From Candidatus Hydrogenedentota bacterium (GTDB lineage: Bacteria > Hydrogenedentota > Hydrogenedentia > Hydrogenedentales > JAEUWI01), in NCBI GenBank assembly GCA_016182605.1, contig JACPGE010000122.1, forward strand, positions 62,001-126,000: 64,000 bases of DNA. The letters run 5' to 3'. Numbering within the stretch: the first letter of the stretch is position 1; each line of letters starts with the position of its first letter. Shown piece after piece: positions 8,669-19,690 of the stretch. The notes under the pieces were generated by a model. It was not told the origin of the DNA. It did no database searches and saw nothing but the letters and a program-made list of their open reading frames with translations. Position numbers and translations under genes: made by a program.

Positions 8669-9109
8669 CACCCGGTCGTTGTCCGCCAGCCAATGCTTCA
8701 CCAGCTTCTTGATCGCGTCCGCGCTCTCGATCCGTTCATCGAGCACTTTCTGGGTCAATGCGGGGAGTTCCTCGTCGGAGGCGAAGCGGATGCCGATCAA
8801 CTGCTTCTTGGTCAGGGTGTTCACGCAATCCTTCAGTGGCGCGGGCAGCACTTCCTTCAGGCGCACGCGGGTTTCCGTGCGCACGATGCGGTCCTGCAAG
8901 GTCACGGCGTAGGTGCGGCAGACGAACATGCAGGCGGAGGTGGCGAGACAGTTGAGCAGGGCGCCCGTGCCGAGGAGGCAATGCCCCATGGTGGTATTGG
9001 GATAAAAGAGGCCCGCCAGGATGAGGAGCCCGCCAATGAGTGCGGCCAGGACGGGGAGTATCGTTCCCATCGGTGTGACTTTGTGATTGCTGTAGTTCTG
9101 CTCGGCCAT
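8666..9109 (-). CDS. DUF6526-family membrane protein
   Basis: A 147-residue membrane protein of unknown function resembling DUF6526. Two transmembrane helices lie at about residues 15-36 and 42-64, followed by a cytoplasmic segment with family-like motifs: LQDRIVRTETRVRL, LTKKQLIGIRFASDEELPAL and IKKLVKHWLADNDRV. AGGAG lies 8 bases upstream of the start at 9109. It is monocistronic, and its 3' end runs into the edge of repeat copy A. No enzymatic residues stand out. Confidence 0.7.
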   Translation of the reverse strand: MAEQNYSNHKVTPMGTILPVLAALIGGLLILAGLFYPNTTMGHCLLGTGALLNCLATSACMFVCRTYAVTLQDRIVRTETRVRLKEVLPAPLKDCVNTLTKKQLIGIRFASDEELPALTQKVLDERIESADAIKKLVKHWLADNDRV

Positions 9110-9421
9110 GAGACATGCTCCTGTGCTTTTTGAGGCTGGTTTGGAAGGCTACACACTACACCACAAGAGTCGAAAAAGAAAGAGAAACCTTTCAGGCGAT
9201 CCGGGGGGCCCGCGTCAGAAATGTTGCCGCTTATTTTTCCGGGCGGTTTCCGGGCGTTGTTTGTAGTAACATATACTGCAAACAGCCTCGGGTGACCCAT
9301 CATGAACTCCACGCCTCCCAATCAACGCTAAAGCGGCATCCGTCTCATGAAGAAGGACCGTGTGACGTTTCACCGCGCTGTGCCGCGAATTCGAGGAACT
9401 CGCCGAACGGCGGGCTCTGCA

Positions 9422-9538
9422 TCAGCGCGATGCGGGAGCCACCGCCCCTTCCGAGGCGCTTGTTTCGCGCTCCAGCGCGCCCATTTGCTCCGGCACCAGC
9501 TTCCTGCGCTGCTCGATCCCGGCAAAAATAGAACGCAT
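9422..9538 (-). CDS. Candidate 38-residue small protein
   Basis: Too short for the ORF track as drawn. The peptide MRSIFAGIEQRRKLVPEQM... is preceded by AAAGGAGAG with about 6 bases spacing, an excellent Shine-Dalgarno, and an AT-rich possible promoter region lies about 50-110 bases upstream. It is charged and shows no membrane segment. Not recognised. Coding status is uncertain; the ribosome site is the main support. Confidence 0.35.
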   Translation of the reverse strand: MRSIFAGIEQRRKLVPEQMGALERETSASEGAVAPASR

Positions 9539-9850
9539 CGGCGACTCTCCTTTCTCTCTGTACACGAGCCCGCGCATTCCCGCAAGCTTCAATCGTAGAT
9601 ATAACCTGCAATTTTGTGGCAAAAAAACAATAAAAAGACAAAAACCACATCGATACGCAGCCCCACAGTCCGGTATGGAATGGACAAAACGAGGAGTAAA
9701 CGCCATCATCGTCCTCAGATGCGCCACACAATCCTCAAAATTCACCGCCTACTGGGGCAACCGCGCAGCATAATTCCCACTTTGCTGACGCAGGCCCCCA
9801 GGATCGCGGCGTCCCGGATCGGAAGCGTGTGCGCGGGTCCGCCGCTTTGT

Positions 9851-9856
9851 TATACT
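9851..9856 (+). promoter_or_regulatory. TATACT -10 box for the GT4-like gene
   Basis: TATACT sits 83 bases before the chosen start of the glycosyltransferase gene in GC-rich surroundings. No convincing -35 element is seen. Confidence 0.35.
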
Positions 9857-9939
9857 GGGCGCGCCCGGGCCGGGCAACCGCGGGGAAACAACAAACAGAC
9901 GGCGCGTCCATATCGCGCCTCGTGAATAGCGGCAGGTTC

Positions 9940-11004
9940 ATGCAAGTCGGAGTAGTGACAACACGGGCGCTCGGCCTGACGGAAACGGGCCAGGAAACTT
10001 CCTGGCTGCGAACCCTCCTGGAGGTGTGTACCCGCCTCCAGCAGACCACAACCTTCCGCGTCTATTGCGCACCGGAAGAAGAAGCCCTCTTTGGACGGTG
10101 GAGCCCCCGCGTCATCGCGGACGAGGCGCCCGCGGGTTTCCAGAAATGGTTTGGACGGAACGCGCCCGCCTGGCAGTCCCATCTTGCCGAAGATAGAGTG
10201 CAGGTGGCCATGATTCCCTTCGCGGCGCCCTATCCCCTGCCCTGCCCGGCCGTGCGCTATGCCCTTCAGCTCAGCGATTGGGAAGATCCCCAGCAGGCGA
10301 AGGCGGGCGGCCCCGTCGCGGCCAAACGCGCCCTCCAAAAGGCCATGCCCCAAACCCATCGTGTGATTGTCACGTCCAAATATCTGCAACAGCGCCTGCT
10401 GGAACTCTTCGAAGTGCCGCTCGAAAAAATCCGAGTCGCCCCCGCGGGCACCGACCCCCTCCTGGAAAAAGAACAGGGCACCTTCATCGAGCCGCCCTAT
10501 CTCGTGTGCTATTGCGATGCGGCCTCGTGCGGCACGCTCGTCAAGATGGTGCCGAAAATCTGGGAACGCTTTCAGGACATCCTGCAATCCATCGTCATTA
10601 CCGGGCCCGGCGCGCCAGACGAGCCCGCGCACTGGGGTGAACATGTGCTGCGCGTCGAGTCCATCCCCCTCTTGCAGCGCGCGGGACTCTACCGCGCAGG
10701 AACCTGCTTCTTCTATCCGCACCGCTACGATGGCGCCTGTGTGCCCAGTGTGGAAGCCATGCGCGCGGGCGTGCCGGTCCTCTCCCCCGTCTCCGGCGCC
10801 GCGCGCGAATTGCTGGGCGATGCCCCCCTCTTCTACAACCCCGACAGCAAAGACTCGCTCTTCCAGAATCTGCGCCGTGTATTTCAGGAGCCTGCCAAGG
10901 AGCGTGCCCGCCGCGTGGAGTTGGGCCGCCAACTGGCGCGCGCCAAATCCTGGGACCAGTGTGCCTGGGAAGTCCTGAGCACCTTCAAGGTTTCCGGCAA
11001 TTGA
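9940..11004 (+). CDS. GT4-like glycosyltransferase
   Basis: Putative retaining glycosyltransferase with a GT-B fold, 354 residues from ATG 9940; the track's earlier start at 9829 would add a GC-rich, unconvincing N-terminus. The C-terminal half has the GT4-type donor-site region: CFFYPHRYDGACVPSVEAMRAGVPVLSP (E-x7-E equivalent and PxLSP turn) followed by GAARELLGDAPLFYNP. The N-terminal half is less conserved. No signal peptide or membrane segment, so cytoplasmic. Sugar and acceptor are unknown. A -10 box lies upstream, and the next gene starts 91 bases after its end. Confidence 0.7.
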   Translation: MQVGVVTTRALGLTETGQETSWLRTLLEVCTRLQQTTTFRVYCAPEEEALFGRWSPRVIADEAPAGFQKWFGRNAPAWQSHLAEDRVQVAMIPFAAPYPLPCPAVRYALQLSDWEDPQQAKAGGPVAAKRALQKAMPQTHRVIVTSKYLQQRLLELFEVPLEKIRVAPAGTDPLLEKEQGTFIEPPYLVCYCDAASCGTLVKMVPKIWERFQDILQSIVITGPGAPDEPAHWGEHVLRVESIPLLQRAGLYRAGTCFFYPHRYDGACVPSVEAMRAGVPVLSPVSGAARELLGDAPLFYNPDSKDSLFQNLRRVFQEPAKERARRVELGRQLARAKSWDQCAWEVLSTFKVSGN

Positions 11005-11012
11005 TACCGGCC

Positions 11013-11041
11013 TTGTAACACTTCGCACTTTGGGCCATACT
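11013..11041 (+). promoter_or_regulatory. Promoter for the lipoprotein gene
   Basis: TTGTAA (11013-11018), 17-base spacer, CATACT (11036-11041), 54 bases before the lipoprotein ATG. Good sigma70-type geometry. Confidence 0.5.
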
Positions 11042-11095
11042 ATGGGTGGCGCACACCGCGCCACTTGATATGTGCATAATGAAAAGGAAGTGACC

Positions 11096-11656
11096 ATGGT
11101 GAAAACCATCTCCCGGCGCCTCATGATCGCGTTTGTGTGCGTGAGTGCCCTCCTCGGCGGCATCGGCTGCAACAATATTGCCCTGCCCCCCGTATTGGTC
11201 GATCTTCCCCTGGGCGGCAGCCTGAGCATCCCCGGCTCCAGCAACACCTCGCTGGTCGGCGTATTCTGTAACCTCTTGACGGAAGCCCAGTTGGATCAAT
11301 TGCTCATCGACGCGGGACTCCAGACCGTCGCCGATTTGGTGGACCTCGACCGGGTGGTGCTCGACGAACTCGAATTCACTGCCGCAGTGGGCGCGGGCGA
11401 TTTCAGCGGCTTCACCCGCGCTGATTTTTCCATTATTGTCGGCGTGGAAACCATTGTCGTCGGCTCGGTCATCAATCCCGCAGGTCTGGGCAACAGCTTT
11501 ACCATCGTCCCAAACAATGAAATCGACCTGCTCACCATCCTCGAAGATGGGGCATGTGGCGGCGGCCGCCTCGTGCTCACGGGCACCGCGCCGGCAACCG
11601 CCCTGAACTACAGCCTCACCGCGCACTTGGCGGTCTATACCAGACTCAATCTCTAG
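11096..11656 (+). CDS. Predicted secreted or lipoprotein of unknown function
   Basis: A 186-residue exported protein. The start ATG 11096 has AGGAAG about 7 bases upstream; the track start at 11072 is less likely. A basic N-terminus (KTISRRL) leads into a hydrophobic segment ending at IGC around residue 24, a weak lipobox. The mature part is rich in Leu, Val and Gly, without charged clusters, and contains two more Cys. I do not recognise a domain. Its TAG stop is the first triplet of repeat copy B, so the repeat abuts the gene exactly. Confidence 0.6.
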   Translation: MVKTISRRLMIAFVCVSALLGGIGCNNIALPPVLVDLPLGGSLSIPGSSNTSLVGVFCNLLTEAQLDQLLIDAGLQTVADLVDLDRVVLDELEFTAAVGAGDFSGFTRADFSIIVGVETIVVGSVINPAGLGNSFTIVPNNEIDLLTILEDGACGGGRLVLTGTAPATALNYSLTAHLAVYTRLNL

Positions 11657-11868
11657 CCCGCATATTTCACCACTTTGCGACCTCCGGATCGCATTCGGAT
11701 TGGCAACGTGGTGAAATATGCTCCGCGTGACGTCGATGCTGGCGTTCACTGGGCAGGCTAAATCACGGGCTGTCTGTTATTTCCGGATCCAAGGTTTGGG
11801 CAACAACAAGTGTGAGTGAGAGTTATAGCTCCGTCGGCTGGAGCCCGTGATTTATCCGGGCTAGGAAT
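11654..11868 (+). repeat. Dispersed palindromic repeat, copy B (both modules)
   Basis: Module 1: inverted arms CATATTTCACCAC (11661-11673) and GTGGTGAAATATG (11708-11720). Module 2: TAAATCACGGGCT (11759-11771) and its exact reverse complement AGCCCGTGATTTA (11842-11854). The modules are joined by GCTGGCGTTCACTGGGCAG. No transposase or ORF. Copies A and C share module 1; copies C and D share module 2. Confidence 0.8.
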
Positions 11869-11882
11869 CACGGCAACAGCCC

Positions 11883-11918
11883 GAAGGGACTGCCCCGCGG
11901 AAGCCGGGCAGTCCCTTC
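11883..11918 (+). terminator. Strong hairpin downstream of repeat copy B
   Basis: GAAGGGACTGCCC and GGGCAGTCCCTTC form a perfect 13-base stem with a 10-base loop, followed by TATTT. Probable terminator for the lipoprotein transcript. Confidence 0.5.
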
Positions 11919-11973
11919 TATTTGCCGCGCGCCGTTTGCATCCACCCGCGCACCGCCAGTACCATCGCGGGTG

Positions 11974-13419
11974 ATGGATACTTCCCCCTCCCACGGCATG
12001 CGCGATCTCCGCTGGCTTCTGGTACTGGCGGCGGCCTTCCGTACCCTCTTCTGGCTCGCCATGCCCCGCGTGCTCGATTCTGCCGACGCCATCCATTACG
12101 TGGAGAACGCGCAGCATTTCGCCGATCTGAATCTTGCGTTTGTGGATCCCAAGATTCCCCCACTCTATCCCCTGCTCGGTGCGCACCTGCATCTGCTGGT
12201 ACCTGACCTGGAGTTCGCCCTGCGGCTCGTCTCTTTCTTCTGCTCCATACTGACCGTCGTGCCCGTATATGCCATCGCACTCAGGCTGCACGGCCGGCGC
12301 ACCGCCACCCTCGCCGCGCTCACTGTCATCGTGTGGCCCTGGCTCGCCGACTACGGCAGCCGCGTCTCCACGGAGGCCACCGCCGTGCTGCTGTGGCTCT
12401 GCGCCGTCTGGGGACTGCTCGCTGCACTGGAGGGCAAGAAAGGCGCGGCGTGGTGCAGCGCACTGGCCTTCTCCGGTCTGTACCTCTGCCGCGCGGAGGG
12501 GCTCTTTATCTTCCTCTTCGCTTTCCCCGTAGTGCTTGTGGCGGCACGCCTCACGATGCAATCCGTCTGGCGCCTGGCCACGCCGTACGCCGTCCTGCTC
12601 GTGCTCACATCGGCACCCTACATGCTCTACAACCGCGCCCTCGCTGGCGCAGCCACGGCCAACTACCGAGTGGGATTCATTCTGGAGGAGTTCGATCTCC
12701 TCCGCTTTGCGGACACGGCCTACAAAACCCTCTTCGAAGTCCTGCCCATCATGCTGGGGCCCATCCTCTTGCTCTTTCTCGGCGTGGGCCTACTGCAAAG
12801 CCTCGTCGAACGCCGCGCGCCCATGCCCACAGCCATCGTGCTTGCCTTCGCCGCCGCCCAGTGGTTCGTCAGCCTCTTCGTCCTCTCTCCCGCGCCACGC
12901 TACCTCATGGCGCCCCTCCTCGTGCTCATGCTGTGGTCCGCCGCAGGCATCGAGCAAACCCGCGCGGCCCTCACATTGCTCACTACCCGCCGCTGGATTC
13001 CCTACGCGCCCCACGCCCTGCTTCTCGGTGTCATGCTGGCCTACGGCCTCGTGACCGTGGGCGCGGAACACCTCGGCCGCCAGCCCCGCGAACCGCGGGA
13101 GTATAAAGCCGCGGGGGAATGGATGCGCGAAAACCTGGAACCGGGACTCCTCTTCAGCCGCAAACCGCAGGTGGGCTACTACGCCGGCATGCACAGCACG
13201 GGCCCCGCCGACAACGACACCCTCGACACCGCACTGCAACGCGCCGCAGCGGCCAACGCACGCTACGTGGTCGTGGACGAACGCTACGCGCCCCCGTCCT
13301 TGCGCGCGTTGCTCGATCCCGCCGCCGCGCCGGATTCGCTGGAACATCTCAAGACCTTCGACGACTACCCCGCGAGCCGGGTCGTGGTCTACCGGCTACG
13401 TCCGGTATTGCCGCAGTGA
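11974..13419 (+). CDS. GT39/ArnT-like membrane glycosyltransferase
   Basis: Polytopic membrane protein of 481 residues, likely a GT-C glycosyltransferase using a polyprenyl-phosphate sugar. The N-terminal segment LLVLAAAFRTLFWL is followed by a luminal/periplasmic loop with acidic residues (DSADAIHYVENAQHF), where GT39 enzymes carry their catalytic Asp; about ten further hydrophobic helices follow up to about residue 370, then a soluble C-terminal domain. The track starts at GTG 11971; ATG 11974 is preferred. Its stop overlaps the start of the next gene (TGATG), so the two are coupled. Acceptor unknown; lipid or protein glycosylation are both possible. Confidence 0.65.
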   Translation: MDTSPSHGMRDLRWLLVLAAAFRTLFWLAMPRVLDSADAIHYVENAQHFADLNLAFVDPKIPPLYPLLGAHLHLLVPDLEFALRLVSFFCSILTVVPVYAIALRLHGRRTATLAALTVIVWPWLADYGSRVSTEATAVLLWLCAVWGLLAALEGKKGAAWCSALAFSGLYLCRAEGLFIFLFAFPVVLVAARLTMQSVWRLATPYAVLLVLTSAPYMLYNRALAGAATANYRVGFILEEFDLLRFADTAYKTLFEVLPIMLGPILLLFLGVGLLQSLVERRAPMPTAIVLAFAAAQWFVSLFVLSPAPRYLMAPLLVLMLWSAAGIEQTRAALTLLTTRRWIPYAPHALLLGVMLAYGLVTVGAEHLGRQPREPREYKAAGEWMRENLEPGLLFSRKPQVGYYAGMHSTGPADNDTLDTALQRAAAANARYVVVDERYAPPSLRALLDPAAAPDSLEHLKTFDDYPASRVVVYRLRPVLPQ

Positions 13420-14249
13420 TGCAAACGCTTGCCGTGCATTGCGGCGGCGTGGGCGATTTTATCCTGAGCCTGCCCGCACTGGAACACCTCGCGCAATCGG
13501 GCGCACTCGACCTGCTGGGTTACCCCGAGCGCTTGGAACTGGCGGTAGCAGCGGGCGAGGCGCGCAGCGCGACCCACGTGGACCGCGTGGACTTCCACAC
13601 CGCCTTCACGTCGCCTTCACCGGCGCTGCGCAACTTCCTGCAAACCTACGAACGCATTGTCGTCTGGATGAGCGATGACGATGGCACACTCGCCGCAGGA
13701 TTGCGAAGCGCATTCAATGGCGAAGTACACGTCTTTCCGGGCCTCCCGCCCGACGACTGGACCGGCCACGCCTGCGACTACGTCAGCCATTGCGTGGGCC
13801 GTGCCCCCGGGGCGATTCCCGCAATCTCCCTCCCGGCGGCAAAATACTCGCACGACGTGCTCGTTCACCCCGGCAGTGGCAGCAAGAAAAAGAACTGGCC
13901 CCTCGAAAACTTCGTATCGCTCACGCAAAAACTTCGTGAACATGGGCACGAGGTCACGTGGATCCTCGGGCCCGCCGAAGAGGCCATGGGCGGCCCGCCA
14001 GAAATCAAGATCCTGTCTGCAATCAGTCTCGTCACGCTGGGACAACACCTGCACGGCGCGCGCCTCTACCTCGGCAACGACAGCGGCATCACCCACCTCG
14101 CCGCCGCCGTGGGCTGTTCCACAATCGCCCTCTTCGGCCCCACCGATCCTGCACGCTGGGCGCCGCGCGGGGATCGCGTGCAGGTGCTGCAACACCCCGC
14201 TGTGGACGAAGTCTTGCACATCGCAAGGACGACGCTGCAAGACCCCTGA
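13419..14249 (+). CDS. GT9 (heptosyltransferase-like) glycosyltransferase
   Basis: A 276-residue GT-B glycosyltransferase similar to ADP-heptose:LPS heptosyltransferases. Family features: N-terminal HCGGVGDFILSLPALEHL, the HPGSGSKKKNWP loop at about residue 150, and YLGNDSGITHLAAAVGCSTIALFGPTDPARWAP, the nucleotide-sugar binding segment typical of GT9. The true start is ATG 13419, overlapping the preceding stop by one base; the much longer track ORF from 13119 is an in-frame extension across the upstream gene. Cytoplasmic face of the membrane inferred. It probably works with the preceding GT39-like protein on a cell-envelope glycan. Confidence 0.8.
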   Translation: MQTLAVHCGGVGDFILSLPALEHLAQSGALDLLGYPERLELAVAAGEARSATHVDRVDFHTAFTSPSPALRNFLQTYERIVVWMSDDDGTLAAGLRSAFNGEVHVFPGLPPDDWTGHACDYVSHCVGRAPGAIPAISLPAAKYSHDVLVHPGSGSKKKNWPLENFVSLTQKLREHGHEVTWILGPAEEAMGGPPEIKILSAISLVTLGQHLHGARLYLGNDSGITHLAAAVGCSTIALFGPTDPARWAPRGDRVQVLQHPAVDEVLHIARTTLQDP

Positions 14250-14574
14250 TGCGACGCTGTCACGAATGGCGCCAGGCAACCGGCATAGCGCGAACCCAGC
14301 CACGACTCGCCAGGAGCATTCGAAAAGCACTCGAAATATGGAGTGCTGGCAGCTTGCTGCCGCTTTTCCCAGCAAGCTCGCTTGTAACGTATCCAGTCAT
14401 TTGGGCAATAGGAGGCAGCAAAGCACCTCTTTTGGGGCCACCGACATATTGATTGTAGTGTGTATCAATACGACGGCAGCAAGCTGCCTGATTGAAAGCG
14501 GTAGCAAGCTACCGGCACTCCCAAAACGGGCTGACACCCTACTGAAGGCCGAACACTCGTGCCATTCGAAGCAA
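14250..14574. other. Gene-free spacer between converging genes
   Basis: Between the GT9 gene and the convergent oxidoreductase. The only structure seen is the inverted-repeat pair at 14340-14521. The large plus-strand track ORF across it is antisense to a real gene. Confidence 0.5.
14340..14521. repeat. Inverted-repeat element with AGCTTGCT/AGCAAGCT arms
   Basis: GGAGTGCTGGCAGCTTGCTG (from 14340) and its near reverse complement ending CGGTAGCAAGCTACCGGCAC (14499-14518) flank about 130 bases. A third related palindrome, GGCAGCAAGCTGCC, lies at about 14474-14487. Looks like a small non-coding dispersed element. Confidence 0.6.
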
Positions 14575-15849
14575 TCACCCGCGCTGCAAGACCGCGCCGG
14601 CGTGGGCAGGATCGGGCGTGACAGCGGGTGTGGCGGGGAACTGCTCGACGATATCGCCGATCTCTACCATCGCGCCGTGCTGTTCGCTGGATTCGTAAGC
14701 CGCCAGCAGCACGGCGAGCGTGTCCCACGCGAGGAGCATGGAGGATTGGGGCACGCGTGCGGCATCCAGGGCACAATCGACGGCGTCGTCAATCTCATTC
14801 ACATAGCCGTGGGCATGAAATTGCGAGGGCCGTGGAAAGGATGTGCCCTGGGCCGTGGGGAGTTTCTCCCGCAGGAGGAGGTTCCCGACCACCGCGCCCT
14901 CGGGCAGGAAGAGTTCGTTTTCGTTGTTCGGGTTGGCGCGCACGTGGTACTGGCCGAAATCCGCGATCACCTCAAAGGTGTTGAGAATGCCGCTGATGTT
15001 GAGATCGTGCCCGGTGAGTTCTGCAATGGTCTCGTCCTCGAAGACCACGGTCATCTTCCCAAAATCGTCCACCTGTTGCATGACGCGGAAGTGCTCCGCA
15101 GCGCTGGCGGGCTGGTGCTTGAGGATCTGGCGTGTCATGCCATAGACCGCCTTCGGCCGGATGGGTTTTCCCTGGAGCAGCAAGCCCTCGATCTGTTTCA
15201 GGTACAGCGCCGGACCGAGGGGATGACATGCCTTGTTGAAGAGCGCGCCGCCGCCGGATTTCTCCGGCGAGTCGTAGGCCGGCGCATGGGACCCCTGATG
15301 CGCGCACACGCCCTGCTGCACCAGCACTTTGCCCTTTCCAACGCTCTTCGCCGCGGCAATCAGTTCAACGATGGCCTTCACCCCGTCGAGATACACGAAA
15401 TTCTCCGCGTAGAGCAGCTTCGCGCCGTACTCATGCACCGTGTCGAAGACCCGCTTCAGCGCGGCCATCGATTCATACTTGCGCGTGGCGGCATCGGCCG
15501 TGCGGTTCTGGCGGTACCCCGGCCAGATGATGGGCGGCTTCTCCAGCAGGATCACCTTGACCCCGCACTGGGCCGCCTCTTCGACGTATTGGCCATGCAC
15601 GTAGTTCGCGCAGGCAATACAATCGATCTCGGGGTGCACGGCTTCGAGCATCTGGGCGTGGGAGGCGAAGGCGCGGTGCACGCCATGGCGCGCCGCGAAG
15701 CGCTCCGCATTGCCCAAATTGCCGGAGGTCACGCCCGCAAGCCGGATGTCTACCCCGTTCTTGTGGGGGATCATGCGGAAGACCTGCGCCGTGAAGTCGC
15801 CGGCGAATCCAGTGCCACTGATGCACACGCGAAGATGACGGGTCTGCAT
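14575..15849 (-). CDS. Gfo/Idh/MocA-family NAD(P)-dependent oxidoreductase
   Basis: A 424-residue protein with an N-terminal Rossmann fold: LRVCISGTGFAGDFTAQVF near residue 6 and the EKPP dinucleotide/substrate segment (VILLEKPPIIWPGY), with a family-type KACHPLGPALYLKQIEGL stretch supplying the probable catalytic histidine. The start at 15849 (MQTRHL) has AAGGA upstream; the track extends to 15906 through repeat copy D. Substrate is probably a sugar or cyclitol, but unknown. A sigma70-type promoter about 420 bases upstream implies an unusually long leader. No partner gene is adjacent. Confidence 0.75.
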   Translation of the reverse strand: MQTRHLRVCISGTGFAGDFTAQVFRMIPHKNGVDIRLAGVTSGNLGNAERFAARHGVHRAFASHAQMLEAVHPEIDCIACANYVHGQYVEEAAQCGVKVILLEKPPIIWPGYRQNRTADAATRKYESMAALKRVFDTVHEYGAKLLYAENFVYLDGVKAIVELIAAAKSVGKGKVLVQQGVCAHQGSHAPAYDSPEKSGGGALFNKACHPLGPALYLKQIEGLLLQGKPIRPKAVYGMTRQILKHQPASAAEHFRVMQQVDDFGKMTVVFEDETIAELTGHDLNISGILNTFEVIADFGQYHVRANPNNENELFLPEGAVVGNLLLREKLPTAQGTSFPRPSQFHAHGYVNEIDDAVDCALDAARVPQSSMLLAWDTLAVLLAAYESSEQHGAMVEIGDIVEQFPATPAVTPDPAHAGAVLQRG

Positions 15850-15868
15850 GACGCGCTTGTCCTTTAGG

Positions 15869-15971
15869 TTAACCCGGTAAACCGCGGGCTCCAATTTTTG
15901 TCCCATAACACCTTTTCCCGCATATCATTGCCACAACGTGCACTGCGGAATTCCCAGACAGCCCGTAAATC
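15869..15971 (-). repeat. Diverged copy of repeat module 2 (copy D)
   Basis: Read on the minus strand, it aligns with module 2 of copy C: CTGTCTGG, a shared TGCA-GT-GTGGCAAT stretch, and TTGGAGCCCG followed by a TTTACCGGG-like end. The outer stem is degraded. It lies in the leader of the Gfo/Idh/MocA gene, ending 19 bases before its ATG. Confidence 0.55.
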
Positions 15972-16102
15972 GCGCCGCCCGGCAAGCAGCGTGCTACCAT
16001 CAGGCACGCCGCCAAAGCAAGCCTTCGCTCGATGCGGCGGCTGGAAAAGATGCCGCTGACGCAGCAACAAACGAGCAATGCCCGTATCATCGGAGAGAGG
16101 TA

Positions 16103-16117
16103 TTGGACACTGTCCAA
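16103..16117. promoter_or_regulatory. Perfect palindrome TTGGACACTGTCCAA
   Basis: A 15-base perfect inverted repeat in the leader of the Gfo/Idh/MocA gene. Operator-like by symmetry, but no regulator gene is adjacent. Confidence 0.3.
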
Positions 16118-16276
16118 ACCCCGGTAGCTTGACCCGGAAATGACCCGTGGGCACAATATCCACCGCCTGGATCGAAAAATGCGCCCAATCCTCTTTCAGG
16201 AACCCAATCCCGAAGGCCCGGTGGCTGCAGCAACGGTTGATTGCGGCCGGCGGGCATACATCGCGCTCATGAGCGC

Positions 16277-16305
16277 AGCATACCAAAAATCACAGGCATT
16301 GTCAA
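16277..16305 (-). promoter_or_regulatory. Minus-strand sigma70-type promoter
   Basis: On the minus strand TTGACA (16305-16300), 17-base spacer, TATGCT (16282-16277). It points towards the Gfo/Idh/MocA gene about 430 bases away. The same AT-rich island holds a weaker plus-strand candidate, TTGTCA-17-TAAATT (16299-16327), towards ligA. Confidence 0.5.
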
Positions 16306-16440
16306 TACTTTTATATTTTAGTAAATTGCAGATCTGGAAATCCGGCAAACTGCCGGCCCCTCACGGATCGCGGCCTCTGCGCAGGCAGCCCGAATTCCAT
16401 TGGAGCCGCAGCGCTCGCGAGCAAATCGCAAAAGCCATAA

Positions 16441-19682
<3,242 letters not shown>

Positions 19683-19690
19683 GATTCCCC

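Larger units (their letters stand above)
9110..9939. other. Gene-poor stretch
   Basis: About 830 bases between the DUF6526 gene and the glycosyltransferase. Track ORFs here are low-complexity and unconvincing. It contains an AT-rich island (about 9590-9655), one small minus-strand ORF with a good ribosome site, and a -10 box for the downstream gene. Confidence 0.5.

Noticed and set aside
8552-11868. Composite transposon bounded by inverted repeat copies A and B
   Set aside because: The enclosed genes include no transposase or integrase, and copy A lacks the second module, so the copies are more likely independent insertions or a local duplication.
13675-15867. 730-codon plus-strand ORF
   Set aside because: It is antisense to the Gfo/Idh/MocA gene, overlaps the GT9 gene, and its translation is low-complexity Ser/Arg/Pro without domains.
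15864-16286. 140-codon minus-strand ORF before the Gfo/Idh/MocA gene
   Set aside because: No ribosome site and it runs through repeat copy D; kept only as a possible leader or degraded gene in the findings.
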